64,000 nt of DNA from positions 49,307,039 through 49,371,038 of the forward strand of contig OY997590.1 in NCBI GenBank assembly GCA_963921825.1. Direction: 5' to 3'. Source of the DNA: Erodium maritimum. Lineage: Eukaryota > Streptophyta > Magnoliopsida > Geraniales > Geraniaceae. The translations under genes were made by a program, and so were the position numbers. How positions within the stretch are numbered: the stretch's first letter is position 1; each line of letters opens with the position of its first letter. The notes beneath the pieces are model-generated. The model was given only the letters and a program-made list of their open reading frames with translations. It was not told the DNA's origin and made no database searches. Positions 10,280 through 22,558 of the stretch are shown piece by piece.

Positions 10280-13052
10280 TGTCACGCCACGAATTCAGCA
10301 GAACCGAACCCAGAACGCGAACGGTGAAACAATAAAACAGTTTTCAAACATTTTAATTAACCGTTTAAAATCACCACTTTGAGTTAATAAAAATAATATT
10401 TGACAACTTAAAATACGTCCAAAACAAGCGGACAAAAACCAAAGCGTACGTCGCTAAACTCCCAAAAACTCGGACTCCCGCTCCCAGCTCTTCAAGCTTC
10501 GAGAGTTCCCCTAGTCCGCCTCGCGACCAGTACCTGTAGGAAAAGCAGCTAGGGGTGAGCGTTCGCTCACCACCACGGATACCAGACTGACTACGACTTA
10601 CTAGCAGAAATGCCGGAAACACCAACAACAAACAGAACATCGGGGACTACTATCCCCAAACTCAAGTAACCCGACTGTCACACGAAAACTGTTACTTTCC
10701 CCAACCAACTCAAACCCGAACGCGTAATGTAGACCCGACACAGCGGTTACGACCTCAACCCAAAACGCAAATAATAACCACGCAACACCCAAGATCACAA
10801 AGGATCGCACACAACAAACAAGATCACAAAGGATCGCACTCCAGCTACTCAGTGCCGGTTGCTAACCGGCTGGGCTTGAGCATGTCCCACGCAACTTTCC
10901 CGACACGGAGTCGGGCCAGGCGGTCGACCTGTTAGCGATATATACAACAATACTTTTCCGATAACTAGTCGGAAGGGGAGCCGCCCTTCATCGCAGAAGA
11001 ATGCACAACTTTACCGATGGTTAGTCGGAAGGCTAGCCAACCCCCACGCGCGCGACCACATGACCCCTTTTCTGTCAGGCGGGCCCCAACCTCCATGCAA
11101 TCACGGTCATCAACAATACAGGTTTAACACCCCACAGGCACACATGGCCACCCGCGACACACAAACAGTAACATACGGTTTCAACACCCAACGGGCACAC
11201 ATGGCCACCCACGACACACAAACAGTAAAATACGAGTTCAACACCCCAAAGGCACACATGGCCACCCACGACACACAAACAGTAAAATACGGGTTCAACA
11301 CCCCAAAGGCACACATGGCCACCCACGACACACAAACAGTAAAATACAGGTTCAACACCCCAAAGGCACACATGACCACCCTCATAAACACAACAAGTTA
11401 CTTAACCTACGGGCACAACCAAAAGCCACCAGTATTTCTATTCTTCGATACGTTCACTTATCCTACGACACTACTAAGTGTCACATGCATTTCTATTGTT
11501 CGATACGTTCACGTATCCTACGACACCACTAAGTGTCGCCTGCATTTCTATTGTTCGATAAATTTACTTATCCTACGACACTACTAAGTATCACATGCAT
11601 TTCTACTGTTAACTTTCCCTAGTCAAGGCCGAGATCCGGCTACTTTTTCTTACCTCGTAACGCTTTCCAAATATCCACGCTCAAGCTCCGGCGTGCTCGC
11701 AGTCACCCGCTTAGCCTCCTCTTTCTGCGGTCGGCGGCACGATCTAACAAGATCACAAATTAGACTTTTTAAGTTCGCAGGCAAAGCTGAATTTTAATGA
11801 ATTTGACGCCCAAACGCGACCCTGGTAATGCCGATCACTCCCAAACTTCCCAATTTCTCGACATTGTCAATAATGGGCCCGGAAAAGCCTGATTCGCCCG
11901 GCTCGGCGAATGTGCCCGGGATCGGAAAACGCCCTTCCGGAGCTCCGAAAATTCCCGTTTTCATTTCTACGATCCTAAAATAATTCAAGTGTTCCAACGC
12001 AATCGACGGAATCAATTTCCGACTTCCGAGCGATTTAATTCGCGTTTAAAGTTTCCAAACCCGAAATTTCCAATTTCCACAATTTAATCCCATAATTCGT
12101 TCCGGGTGTGAATTATCGATTCGGGGATCGTCCAAAACCACCCGAACACAAAAAACCCGAGGCCCGGGCAAGTGGGCCCCACACGGCCACAATGGGAAAA
12201 TTTCCTTTTCGCCCCAAAACGTTCCTAACGAACCCCAAACCTCAACCATTCATCTTTAAGCCAATTCTAAGCAAAACCCAATCATATTTGACTCGTTTAA
12301 ACTCAAACCCTAATTTTCAAACGTACCAATACGAGAAAAGAATGGGTTCTCACCGTAGGGAATGATGAGGGGAGTTCGAATCTGCACTCGTTGAGTCGAT
12401 CGGTTGGTCGGATCGTCGGGAAATCACCAAAAACCCCAACTTCTCTCCTTCCTTTCTCTCTCTTCTTTCTCTCTCTCTATTTCTCTTTTTTGAATTGTCG
12501 TGTACCCTCATCCTTTCCCTTTTTATTTTGTTAAAAAAAAAACCAATCACTTATTTACAAAACTACCACCCTTAATTCTTTTTCTTTATTTTAAAAACAA
12601 ACCACCACCACATTTATGACAAGTGTCTTGTGGGTCCCATGAGTTAGAAAAATATCGTTGCAGATATTTTTCAATCAGATTCGCGAAATTCGGCTGTCTT
12701 GGACCCCGTGCTGGCCCATTTTCCAAGAATTTACGAAATTTCACGTGCTACAAGGAAACGGCCCAACTAAGACCGCTGTAACGACGGATAAGCTTTTTGG
12801 ATCCAAAACGGTCCTCGAACGGACCAAAATGTCGCTCGATTGACTTTTCCGGCAAAAAGTCAACATTTCCCAAATTGGTCAAAAAGTTGCCCTGAGTCCC
12901 CCAGAACTCACTTTGGTCGATATTGGGGTCAACTTAAGTCCGATATGACCCTCGGGGTCAAACTTAGGTTCATTTATGTGTATGTCCAAATTTTTTAAAT
13001 TTTTCTGTTTTTCCGTCGATTTGACCGGTGTTGACCGGGAGCGGTTCTTACA
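10280..13052 (-). repeat. 3' LTR of the minus-strand chromovirus
   Basis: A 2.77-kb LTR, TG...CA, preceded in its own orientation by a polypurine tract (reverse complement of TCTACCCCCCTT, 13,055-13,066). It is homologous to the LTR at 2,564-5,867 but about 530 bp shorter, largely through fewer tandem units. It contains a 57-bp array (units starting GGCACACATGGCCACCC at about 11,139, 11,196, 11,253, 11,310 and 11,367) and a 55-bp array of three units (11,459-11,613; CCTACGACAC-ACTAAGT). Confidence 0.9.
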
Positions 13053-14593
13053 ATCTACCCCCCTTAATGGAATTTCGTCCGCGAAATTTGAATCAAACGT
13101 ACTTCCGGAGTCGATCAGGTTGGTGTACTTCGCGCGAACCTTGTCCTTGCGCTCCCAAATCGACTCGGCTTCGTGGTGCCGCTACTGTACTCGTACTAGG
13201 CGGATAGTCTTGCCACGCAGGACCTGATCCCGTATATCAATTTCTCGAACCGGCGTCTCCTCATACGAGACATCACCAGCCACCTCGACATCTGCCCACT
13301 CAATGACGTGAGAGGGGTCCGCATTATACTTCCGCAGCTGGGAAACGTGGACATTCCCAAGCTGCCCTGGTAGTGCAAGTCAGTGTGCAACTGCTCCCAC
13401 TCTACTCAGACCTCGCAAGGCCCGATATACCGCGGGGCTAACTTTCCTCCGTCGCGGTTGAAACGTACCAGTCCATTCTCCAGACTAACCTACAGGGATG
13501 CATGGTCACCCACTGCGAACTCGAGAGGTCGACGCCGTCTGTCAGCATAGCTCTTCTGCCGACTCTGCACGGTCTTCAACCGCTCACGTTTCGGCTCGAC
13601 CTACTCAGTCGCCTCTCGGGCCAATTCTAGACCCAGTAACTCTTATTCCTCACTTCTGCCCAGCACACGGGCGATCGACCCGGCTTACCATACAACGCTT
13701 CGAACGGTGTCATCTCGATACTGGCCTGAAAGTTGTTGTTGTAGGCGAACTCGACCAGCGGTAGGTGTGTTTCCCACGACCGCCTAAAGTCTAGCACACA
13801 TGCCCGCAGCCTGTCCTCCAAAATCTGAATCGTGCGCTCGGACTGGCCGTCTGTCTGGGGTGGTGTGCCGTACTGAGTAGAACCTCGGTCCCCAACGTGT
13901 TCTGCAGACTCGGCCAAAATCTGGACGTAAAACGAGGATCCCTGTCAGACACTATCGACACAGGGACTCCATGGAGACGCATTATCTCCTGAATGTACTT
14001 GCGGCTCAACTTGTCGACCGGATCAGCCATCCTCATGGCCAGGAAATGGGCCGACTTAGTCAATCGATCGACTACCACCCATACCGCATCATGTCCCCTC
14101 GGCGATCTCGGTAATCCACTCACGAAGTCCATAGTGACGTGCTCCCACTTCCACTGGGCAATCGGTAGTGGCTGCAATAATCCGGCAGGACGCTGATGTT
14201 CGGCTTTCACCTGCTGGCAGGTGAGACATCTCGATACAAATTTCGCGACCGCTCTCCGAATCCCGCTCCACCAGAAGTGCCTCCTGATGTCGCGGTACAT
14301 CTTGGTGCTACCCGGGTTCACTGTAAGACGCGAATGATGTGACTCTCGCAACACGTCGTCTCTACAGTTTCCAGGCACGAATAACCCTCCTCGATACCGT
14401 AACCCCCAATCAGCACTGAGTTCCCAACCTTCCGCATCGACACCGCTGACGACCCTCTCTCGGATCTCTGACGTCTCGGCATCCTCAGCCTGCGCCTCCA
14501 ACACTCGGGCAAGCAGTGTGGGCTGAGCCACCAATGAACACATGGATGTGCCGTCAGTAGCCTCCTCTAGCTCAAGCCCGAACGTGCACTGAG
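13053..14593 (-). pseudogene. Chromovirus integrase and chromodomain relic
   Basis: The minus-strand reading from 14,572 downward gives the integrase zinc-binding region ([25 protein letters not shown]). The DDE core follows ([11 protein letters not shown] with the first Asp, then [13 protein letters not shown] with the second). The frame breaks near 13,890. The next frame supplies [21 protein letters not shown] (catalytic Glu region) and [13 protein letters not shown] chromodomain-like end (VLRGKTIRLVRVQ, then RHHEAESIWER) lies near 13,130-13,225. Upstream pol is deleted: coding sequence is joined directly to LTR sequence at about 14,594. Confidence 0.88.
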
Positions 14594-15113
14594 TACCCTC
14601 ATCCTTTCCCTTTTTATTTTGTTCAAAAAAAACACCAATCACTTATTTACAAAAGTACCACTCTTAATTCTTTTTCTTTATTTTAAAAACCAACCACCAC
14701 CACATTTATGACAAGTGTCTTGTGGGTCCCATGCGTTAGAAAAATATCTTTGTAGATATTTTTCAATCATGCTGGCCCATTTTCCAAGAATTTACGAAAT
14801 TTCACGTGCTACAAGGAAACGGCCCAACTAAGACCGTTGTTACGACGGATAAGCTTTTTGGATCCAAAACAGGCCTCGAACGGACCAAAACGTCGCTCGG
14901 TTGACTTTTCCGGCAAAAAGTCAACATTTCCCAAATTGGTCAAAAAGTTGCCCTGAGTCCCCCAGAACTCACTTTGGTCGATATCGGGGTCAACTTAAGT
15001 CCGATATGACCCTCGGGGTCAAATTTAGGTTCATTTATGTGTATGTCCAAAAAATTTAAATTTTTCTGTTTCTCCGTCGATTTGACCAGCATTGACCGGG
15101 AGCGGTTCTTACA
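14594..15113 (-). repeat. Truncated 5' LTR of the minus-strand chromovirus
   Basis: These 520 bp repeat 12,503-13,052 of the 3' LTR (shared GTACCCTCATCCTTTCCC, GGATCCAAAAC and terminal GGAGCGGTTCTTACA). About 34 bp present at 12,678-12,711 are missing near 14,769. Only the first part of the LTR survives; the junction to integrase sequence near 14,594 marks the deletion. Confidence 0.88.
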
Positions 15114-15118
15114 CTATC

Positions 15119-18100
15119 TGTCTTGAAACTTGATGTTGTCTGATCAACTATCTATTTTTCCTTAGATGTGGACTGATCAGTATCTTTCTAAGGCACGAAG
15201 ACAGTTTGAGAGGTCGAGGCTTCATTAGTATAACCAAGTCCATTCATATTCTTAGCTGGTTTTCCAATAGACGGAATGTTATCCAGCGTGCCTGTGCTTG
15301 AGTTCAACATCCTAACAGACGGTCATATGATCAATCTCCCCTTTGAGTCTACTATCTTCTTCCTTGAGAGAATCAACTGTTTTTAGTAAACTAGTCTTTT
15401 CTTCAGTCGAACCTTTATTTAAATGCTTTGGTTCTTTAGGGCCTGTGATTCTTCTAGCGACATATGATCATAATTATTACTTATGGCATCATCTGATGAT
15501 GATTCTGAAGGGAGGCTTTCATCAATGTTCTCACCTATTTCAAAAGGATCAGCATGAGTAGTAAAAGCATTATAATTGCTTACTTGGTCATTAGTACTCT
15601 ACTCATTATATTCTTCAGATAGAGATGTCTTAAATCCTTTCATCTCTTTTTTCATAAAGGTTGGGCATTCTTGCTGCATATGACTATAGTCTTCACATTC
15701 AAGGAATTGAACTCCTTTTCTTCTACCAGCTTGATCAGCATTCCTTTCACCAGGTTTCTTTCCCTTCTGATATGAGATGTTAGTGACATATTGGTGAACG
15801 TCTACACTGATATCTCGGCGAGCATATCTTCCTAGTATTTGATTGTAACTCTTCATCACCTTCTTCACAGTCATGGCCACTTTTTCCCTCATTTCTTCTT
15901 CAGAGTCTGAACATGTTTGATTATTAAGGTTTTGTGTTGTGCTTTTTAGGGCCACGACTTTATTTCTCTTGTCTGTGCCTTAAAGAGATAACTCAAATTT
16001 CATGAGTGATCCCATGAGCTCATCAAATCTGTGGGTGCTCAAGTCATGCATTTCCTCTATAGTTGTTATCTTCATTTTGAACCTTAGGTTCACAGCTCAT
16101 AGAGTTTTCTTGACAAGTACTTCATCTGAAATTAGTTTGCCCAAGGAGTAAGATACATTTACAATGTCTCTGAGGCGAACATGAAACTGAGTTATTCTCT
16201 CATCATCTCTCATAGTTAGAGCCTCAAAGTTAGTCATGAGATATTGCAGCCTCTGATCTTTGACTTTCGTGGTTCCTTAATAGGAAATTGCAAATATTTC
16301 CCAGGCTTTCTTTGCACTTGTGCAAGTATTGATGAGTTTGAAGACATTTATGTTGGGTCTCGAGGTAGGGTTGGAGATGAACCAACTCGCAGCGGAAAAT
16401 CAATGAAAACCAAGAGATGATTAAAACCATGAAACAATTAACAAAGAATGGATTCATAAGAGAAAAATTCAGCACTATTTCTTACCAAAATAAGAACACT
16501 GGGTAACGACTGATTGGATTGAGTCTCCAAGACGCCTACGTATCCACATGGGAATCAAAGCCACGTAGTTCTTCTCTTTGAGGGCTCAAGAACACAAAAA
16601 TGGAGGTGGAACACACCCTTGGCCGAAATTGCAAGGAAGAGGGAGAGAAAATGTGTTTCCTATTCTTGTCTTGTGTTTATTATGTTGAAAAAAGATGACT
16701 TAAACATAAAAAAAATATAATAAAAAAACCTCATACTTGTCCAACTAAAGGCATTGGACAAGCATGGTGACAAGTAAGGTGTAAATTAGATAAAGTATGG
16801 CCATACAAGATGGGGTTAGGTGGTGAATCACCAACACCTTAATCCTTGTCATGCATACTGAGTACTAATTAATCAAGACTTGATTAATTAGTTCCATGGG
16901 CCTTGGTTGGATGAGACTTTCATGGGCCTCTTGGAATATGACCTGTGGCCATTTCCAACGAGGTCCCATGATTCGCTCATCGCCTCCAAGCCTTCCATAC
17001 CGTAAATGTCCAACATTATCCAACGCGATCAATCCCAAGACTCCAAGCCTTGTCTCAATCCATAAAGTCTTATTCACTTGCAGGCACATAACCCAAAACC
17101 CAGTTTTGGTCATGTCCCGAGACAACTCCCTTTTGGCCATTCTCCATAAATGTGTCAATGAGTTTCACCCTCCGGTGTGACCTTTAGATTTATGCATGTC
17201 AATAGATCAATGTAAAATCCCATTTTACTTGATCCTATTTAAGTGGAAACTAACAAGACTTTAGTATTGTCTGACCCTGCATAACGAATCGACCCTGTCA
17301 ATTCTAACCTTTCCATCGTCCCTGTCATTGTCCTTTTATCTCCGATATCCTGATTGAGATAAGGCATAGAGCCGCCATCCTTATTATTCTCAATCACTGT
17401 TCCTTGATATGTGAGATGACTGAATATATGATACCTAGTATCATGTGCATGGCCGTGCTGTTCTTTCAGTCACTCTCGATCAAGCGGCCGAGAACCGATA
17501 TCTTTCCCATACTGTAGTATGAGGGATAAATCCATTAGCCATCTTTCGTGTCACTCATGCAGTCCGTCCCCAAGCCAATCCTGGCTGTTATGGAAGCCTT
17601 GTTATGGACAACGTTAGACTCAGGTCAAACTCGGTTTTTTTACTGCATAGCGATCACAAAGACTCCTTGGTTTAAGGATACATGACAAGCTACGACAATG
17701 AATATGTTCATGACTTAATCTATGACACATATTCATGTCGGGTCGTCTAATATCATGTCCCACATGATATCTATGATCAGACTCCAGAATCCCATTCCAA
17801 TGGCTAACAGAACGTAAGCCATAAAGAGCCATCTTTCATACTAGTCGCTTCTAGTGAAGCATTGTTGACTAGGGTCCCATCGAGTGTGATCTATCTCAAT
17901 CTATGGTTCTATTCGCATGGTGGGCATAGATCAAAGCACACATCGATATATTACTCCAACACATAAGTAATATAAAGTCGCTTTAATTCTATTGCTGACG
18001 ATGATATATACATTTGGACATTTAGGATTGAACTATGGGAACTAAGACTGACAATTTAGATCGACACCATTGAATATGGAATTAAGGGCACGTTAATTAC

Positions 18101-18332
18101 CCAATGAAGCTTCGTCTTCTGCATTACTCATGTCCTTCTCTTGCTTAGGCATAGCTGGCTTTCCTTCCTCGGGTTTCAATACGGGTGGTTCCCAGCCATG
18201 GATCACAAACTTCCATGTTTTGCTATCCAACAACTTCATGTAAGCACTCATCCTAGCTTTCCAATAGCTAAAATTTGTCCCATCAAGAACAGGTGGACGA
18301 TGTAAAAAACCTCATCCTCTATGATTCTCCAT
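15119..18332 (-). pseudogene. SIRE/Maximus copia gag, split by a solo LTR
   Basis: Minus-strand coding relic in two blocks, 18,332-18,054 and 16,350-15,119. In order it shows RPPVLDGTNFSYWKARM (Gag start), then ALNSIFNGVDLN. After the inserted LTR come FKLINTC and AKKAWEIF (UBN2 domain), MKITTIEEMHDLS and FDELMGSLMKFEL. A zinc knuckle ECEDYSHMQQECP follows with its first Cys replaced by Phe, then MLNSSTGTLDNIPSIGK, a SIRE-type Gag linker. Stops and frameshifts are scattered throughout. It continues at 10,274 beyond the inserted chromovirus. A degenerate PBS-like TTGTATCCGAGC (18,390-18,401) separates it from the LTR. Confidence 0.85.
16351..18053 (-). mobile_element. Solo copia LTR, 1.7 kb, exact TSD ATTTA
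   Basis: On the + strand it begins TGTTGGGTCTCGAGGTAGG and ends AAGACTGACA, flanked by ATTTA at 16,346-16,350 and 18,054-18,058. It is the reverse-orientation counterpart of the LTR at 44,639-46,330 (same ends, same ~1.7-kb length). No internal sequence is present, so it is a solo LTR from LTR-LTR recombination. It sits inside the SIRE gag, and the gag reading continues across the insertion site when one duplication copy is discounted. Short ORFs here (16,896-17,180; 17,620-17,832) recur in the sister LTR and are not genes. Confidence 0.93.
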
Positions 18333-18403
18333 TATGCAGACACAAAATTTATTTCCCTATAGGATCACACCGCGTAGAGTGGGTGACCAGCTCGGATACA
18401 AAT

Positions 18404-19490
18404 TGAAAATTTTAATCTGGTGTAGTGGCAAGATGTCGTCCGAGATGTTATGACATGGTGACTGGCATCTTGCGTCAGAACAGTATGAAGAAATAAAAAC
18501 AATAAGAACAAACAATCAAAACACGCAAGTTTGTTATGTAGTTCGGTGCATCATCACCTACGTCTGGGGCACTCTTCTAGTGGAATGGTTTTCACTATCA
18601 AGTAATAAACAACAGACAAGTTCCTCAGATCATCCAGATCAAACCTATGCTAATATTACAAAGTGCAAAACCTATCTCAGGGTTCCCCTGAACCCGAGCT
18701 CCTCACTCAATCCCACTCTTCAAGATGCTATAGTCTTGGATTACTTCGAGCCCTTTGGTCTCGGTTTATCCTTGTGGTCTTGTTCTTCATGGGTGCTCTT
18801 CGTGGATTCACGGCTCACAACCCAAAATCCACTCAATCACTCATTCAGTTACGAATAAAGTTTGAGCATAAGTTAGTCCTTCTTTGTTCAGTTCATCCAG
18901 TCTCCCAACACGCTAGTCCAACACGTTTAGGAGACCTGGAATCATAAACAAAGAACAACAAAGAAGAGATGGCTTTGACTGATGTCGATTGTGATGTCGA
19001 CAACCAACTATGATCGCTAGAATAATTTTGATGACGCTTTGTAATCGCGACAACCAACTAATGGCAATTCCCTTTTCTTTTTATAGCTGCTCCCTCTACT
19101 ATAGTCGTGGCTTATAGGGTTTACTTCATCCTTAGAGTCACGATCATGTTGTATCTCCAAGTTTCCTTATCTTAGAATAATTCCTAAAGCAAACAGATCT
19201 CTTTTGACATTAGTATATTCAAGTTAGGAAACAAACGAATCTGATGCTTGGAATAGAAGTATATTCAATAGAGGAAACATATGATACTTATCATCAAACG
19301 CGCGATCCTTATCTTCAAAATATGACATGTGCGCGTTCCAGATGTCAGATGACATTCCGACTGACATCTCGCATCAGACAGCGATCAATTGGAGTTCTGA
19401 ATATCTTCACGAATTAAATAGCTCATACAGCTTGTGAACGTGCCTCCTAGGATTTCCTTAGTCCTTGGAGTCGTGATATAACCGTTTCCT
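18404..19490 (-). repeat. SIRE-type copia LTR (outer limit approximate)
   Basis: It lies directly upstream (own orientation) of the PBS-like site and gag start. It begins at 18,404 with TG on the + strand. A TATA-like CTATAAAAAG on the minus strand lies near 19,077-19,088. The ~1.1-kb length fits SIRE LTRs. The outer end is not certain, because the second LTR is absent from the window and a LINE 3' fragment abuts near 19,490. Confidence 0.55.
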
Positions 19491-19610
19491 GATAGACCAG
19501 TTCGCTTCTAAGGGTTATTGGATCATTATCCCTACAAGGGTAATGGCCAGTGTAATGATTCTGTTTTTCTGATTAATGAAACTGTTCCTTATTCTAAAAA
19601 TAAATTGTTT
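19490..19610 (+). mobile_element. LINE 3' end fragment
   Basis: Resembles the 3' end at 27,415-27,529: both carry TAAGGGTTATTG-ATCATTATCC, a GGGTA-T block, GTAATGA-TCT, then TATTCT and an A-rich tail. It is a 5'-truncated copy of the same family. No target duplication was identified. Confidence 0.5.
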
Positions 19611-19924
19611 GAATACTACGGACGAACCGTTGGAATATGTGGTATGCCCATCACCTTTAACTTTAAAAAATTCTTTTATCGACTTTTTAATAACTTTATC
19701 TTCTAACGACCTTATTTACCTCTACTCAACGATTTTGTTTACATCTAATCAACATATTTTTGATAGAAATGGAATCTTTTTCTTTAGACTAGGGTCATGA
19801 ATATTTTCGTCATTTTATGGAGAATAAAAAGTTATGTGATTTTTTTTGAAATCTTGGGTATTTTTTAGCATAAGTATGATATGTTATTAAAGCATTTTTT
19901 AGAACTTAGAAATGATCATACAAC
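19611..19924. other. AT-rich stretch with nothing recognised
   Basis: Low-complexity AT-rich DNA without coding capacity, repeats or element ends that I can support. Confidence 0.5.
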
Positions 19925-21200
19925 TAGTGAAAATAAACGAAAAGGACATGACAAAGTATCTTTGACCTTCGAAACTCTGGTCCTATAATAAAATGCCCGC
20001 TATTCCAGATGATAGTGTAAGGGTAGTTCCTTATTCTTCGGTGAGAAGCATAAAAGGTCCATATGATTTTCCCCGTCTCGATTTGGCCAGGCTTGTGGTG
20101 TCTCGACATGTTGCCAAGGAGTATTCTGGGGAAAGGAGGAGGCTAGGAGTCAGATAGTATCTAATCCCTAAGAGATGAGGTGTGGCTCCTCTAGGACACC
20201 TTATGATGGTCTAGTGGCCTCATGGAGACCAGGGAAGCTATTTTGCAGGCCTTGCATCCGATCCATAAGGGCCATTTTCCCTTTGAAAGGGAACATTTAT
20301 AAGTCTTCCTTCCTTGTCAAAGGTTGACTAACAGTAGTTGTACTCCCGGGGATGGGCAGTATGATGATCCTGGTTTCAGGGTACGACCTCCTTCCTATTC
20401 ACCCCCCACTTTAACCAAGTATCGGTGTTGGCCATCCATTGCATGTTGCCGAGTCCCAATTTGTGGCAGCAAGTTGGGGCATATATCAACCAGAATGTGA
20501 ATCCCAAATAGCACAATACGGGTGTGAGGGTCCCCTTTTCGTCCATCCGCGTCCCATCCCACACAAACCTCCTCTTCCTCCACGAGTTCTTGGGTGTGGA
20601 TCGATCGTCACAGGTGTGCTCCTGAAGAAGAGTCAAGCATGCATGATCGGTGTCTTTAGTAGGGACGAATTCCTATGGGCGAGGATCGTTACTCTGTGCA
20701 GCTCTCGGACAACTAGTTGGGAGAGGCTCCAACGGATTTGTTCCCCGAGGTTGGTGTAATACCAGATCAATCGAATGAGGATGTCGGATCAAGTGATCAC
20801 GTCCCTACATGGCCGCTGGACTAGGTATCCAATGAAGTATCGTGTATCACCGGACGGGTCTCGTTGCGCGAGGGACCGTCATCGGGGTCAGGGAATAAGA
20901 TCCCATATTTTCATCATCGAGCCACTAGAGGGGAGGTGGTGGCGGGTACGATTTTGCAGGAAGTTCTCGTTCGAGTGGTAGACCCATGGTCCCCATTGCA
21001 CCGGACAAACCATGGTAGGGCAGCATGCGTTGTGTAGAGGAGAGAAAGAGGTCGTTGATGAGGGTGGTGGCGAGGCCATAAGGACAGGAGCTCATAGTCA
21101 TAAATTGAGGGGAAATGGAAGCCCTAGCAGCCAAAATGGGAGATGGACGATTGGAACCAAGAGGCGGAAATAAGAAGAGAATGAGTGAACCATAAAGTCG
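19925..21200 (-). mobile_element. Degraded LINE copy (minus), family shared with 31,569 and 55,976
   Basis: The 3' part in reverse orientation matches the copies at 31,569-32,552 and 55,976-57,130. Shared items are a block around GGTCTAGTGGCCTCATGGAGACC, GAGGTGTGGCTCCT-TAGG-CACC, and a 3' block CTATAAT-AA-G followed by a terminal region. ORFs at 20,376-21,134 are short, in several frames, and lack recognisable domains. The 5' limit is taken from GCCCTAGCAGCCAAAATGGG near 21,120-21,140 and is uncertain. Confidence 0.5.
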
Positions 21201-22333
21201 AGTAAAGAGTTACTGAAATCTTGGGTAGTTCTTTTTTATAAAAAAAACACGCGACGAAGGATTTCTATTAGTCATGTCAAAATAAAATTAACACAACATA
21301 AGTCATTGACCCTGAGTTCCATAATATATTTGAGACCCCCGTAGGTTTCCGGGCGCTCATGAACCCGCATACTTAGTTTAATTGTAGGTAAAAAAACAAA
21401 AAATCCAACAACCAACCAAATAACAAAACAAAGAACGAAATGCCAAAAGAAACATATATAAGAAAACCAACATAAAAAATTGGAAACATAGACTCTAACT
21501 CCTGCTCGATCCCATCCTTCTTCGATACAAGTCGAGGGGACCCAGTCCCGAATTGTGGGGGGTAGGCCATTAAAACCCTACCACCCCTTCTCGAGGCCAA
21601 CTTATGGCTCCTAACAGGGCTGGTTAACATCCCTCTCCCCTGGAGGAAATCATCTTCCTCTAAATCCCGCAGCTAATAGGTCGGGTGGTGGTGATGCCTA
21701 AGACGTCGAGTACCATGAAATCTTCGTCTTCCTCCTCAAGTGATAACGTCCCAAAGTATCACTGGATATCCTTCACCCCCGATAGCATCGGGAGAGCAGA
21801 GAGCAATATTGGCGATCCGGGACGAAAAGTTGTCTAGGTAGGCGGGGGTTGGCCTCGAGTCATAGAGACCCATCCAGGCACAAACATGTGGGGAACCGAA
21901 AATATGGAGGCTCGATATGAGAGCTCGTGGGGGATATCATCGTGAGCTCTCTGTTTGGAGGATTGAGGGGAAAAGATATATGTGGTGGATAGGAAAATAA
22001 CGACAACGGGGGACGAGGCATGGTGGCTGATGGTGGCAACGACAATTAAGGAAGAAGAAAGGAAGAGGGAACTCTGGAATTCTAGATAGAGACTCAGTCT
22101 CTTAAACTTCACTAATCTTATAGAAACATGTGGTAGTTAAAATAAATTCAGAATTGAAGTGTACGATAAATGTGATCAACATTATTTTTAATTAATTATT
22201 GGAATATTAGGTATAAATGGTTAGAGTATCTCATACGAATCATTGAAATTTTAACTAAAATTATTGGAATACTATTAAAAAATGTTGGAATATTTTGTAT
22301 ACTGATTAAATAGTTCGATAAAAGGTTGAAATA
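21201..22333 (-). other. Probable LINE-derived DNA, not resolved
   Basis: Minus-strand open stretches at 21,373-21,630 and 21,834-22,112 have no recognisable domain. The TTGTTTTGTTATTTGGTTGG-like region (minus strand, about 21,410-21,440) resembles a 3' untranslated region. 22,120-22,333 is AT-rich. I infer LINE debris from the surroundings only. Confidence 0.25.
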
Positions 22334-22558
22334 ATAATTTTTAGTCCATTAATACTTTTGATAATTACAGACTCTTTCGAACTATTCTTAATAAAAACTC
22401 AATTCTACACCGAAACATGTGCCTCCTCTAGAGTCTGCATTAGCCCTAACCCTACCTCTTCCATATCTGCCCCGTCGTACTCGTATGTCAAGTCGTCGTC
22501 CCCAATCAGCGGCCAGTCTCCATCCTTAAGTGATAAGCACTATTCTACTCCCAATTTC

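Larger units (their letters stand above)
10280..15113 (-). mobile_element. Internally deleted Tekay-like chromovirus with exact 5-bp TSD
   Basis: On the + strand the element starts TGTCACGCC and ends TTCTTACA. It is flanked by CTATC at 10,275-10,279 and CTATC at 15,114-15,118. In its own (-) orientation it has a truncated 5' LTR (15,113 to 14,594), then integrase and chromodomain coding sequence (14,593 to 13,053), a polypurine tract and a complete 3' LTR (13,052 to 10,280). Gag, protease, reverse transcriptase and most of the 5' LTR are missing. It inserted into a SIRE-type copia element of the same orientation. Confidence 0.92.

Noticed and set aside
11060-11587. ORF of 175 codons with repeated THDTQTVKY-type peptides
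   Set aside because: It is produced by the 57-bp tandem repeat of the chromovirus LTR, which is open in several frames on both strands.
17620-17832. ORF with counterpart at 44,861-45,064 (similar peptide in two places)
   Set aside because: Both are inside copies of the same copia LTR. Conservation reflects repeat copies, not a gene.
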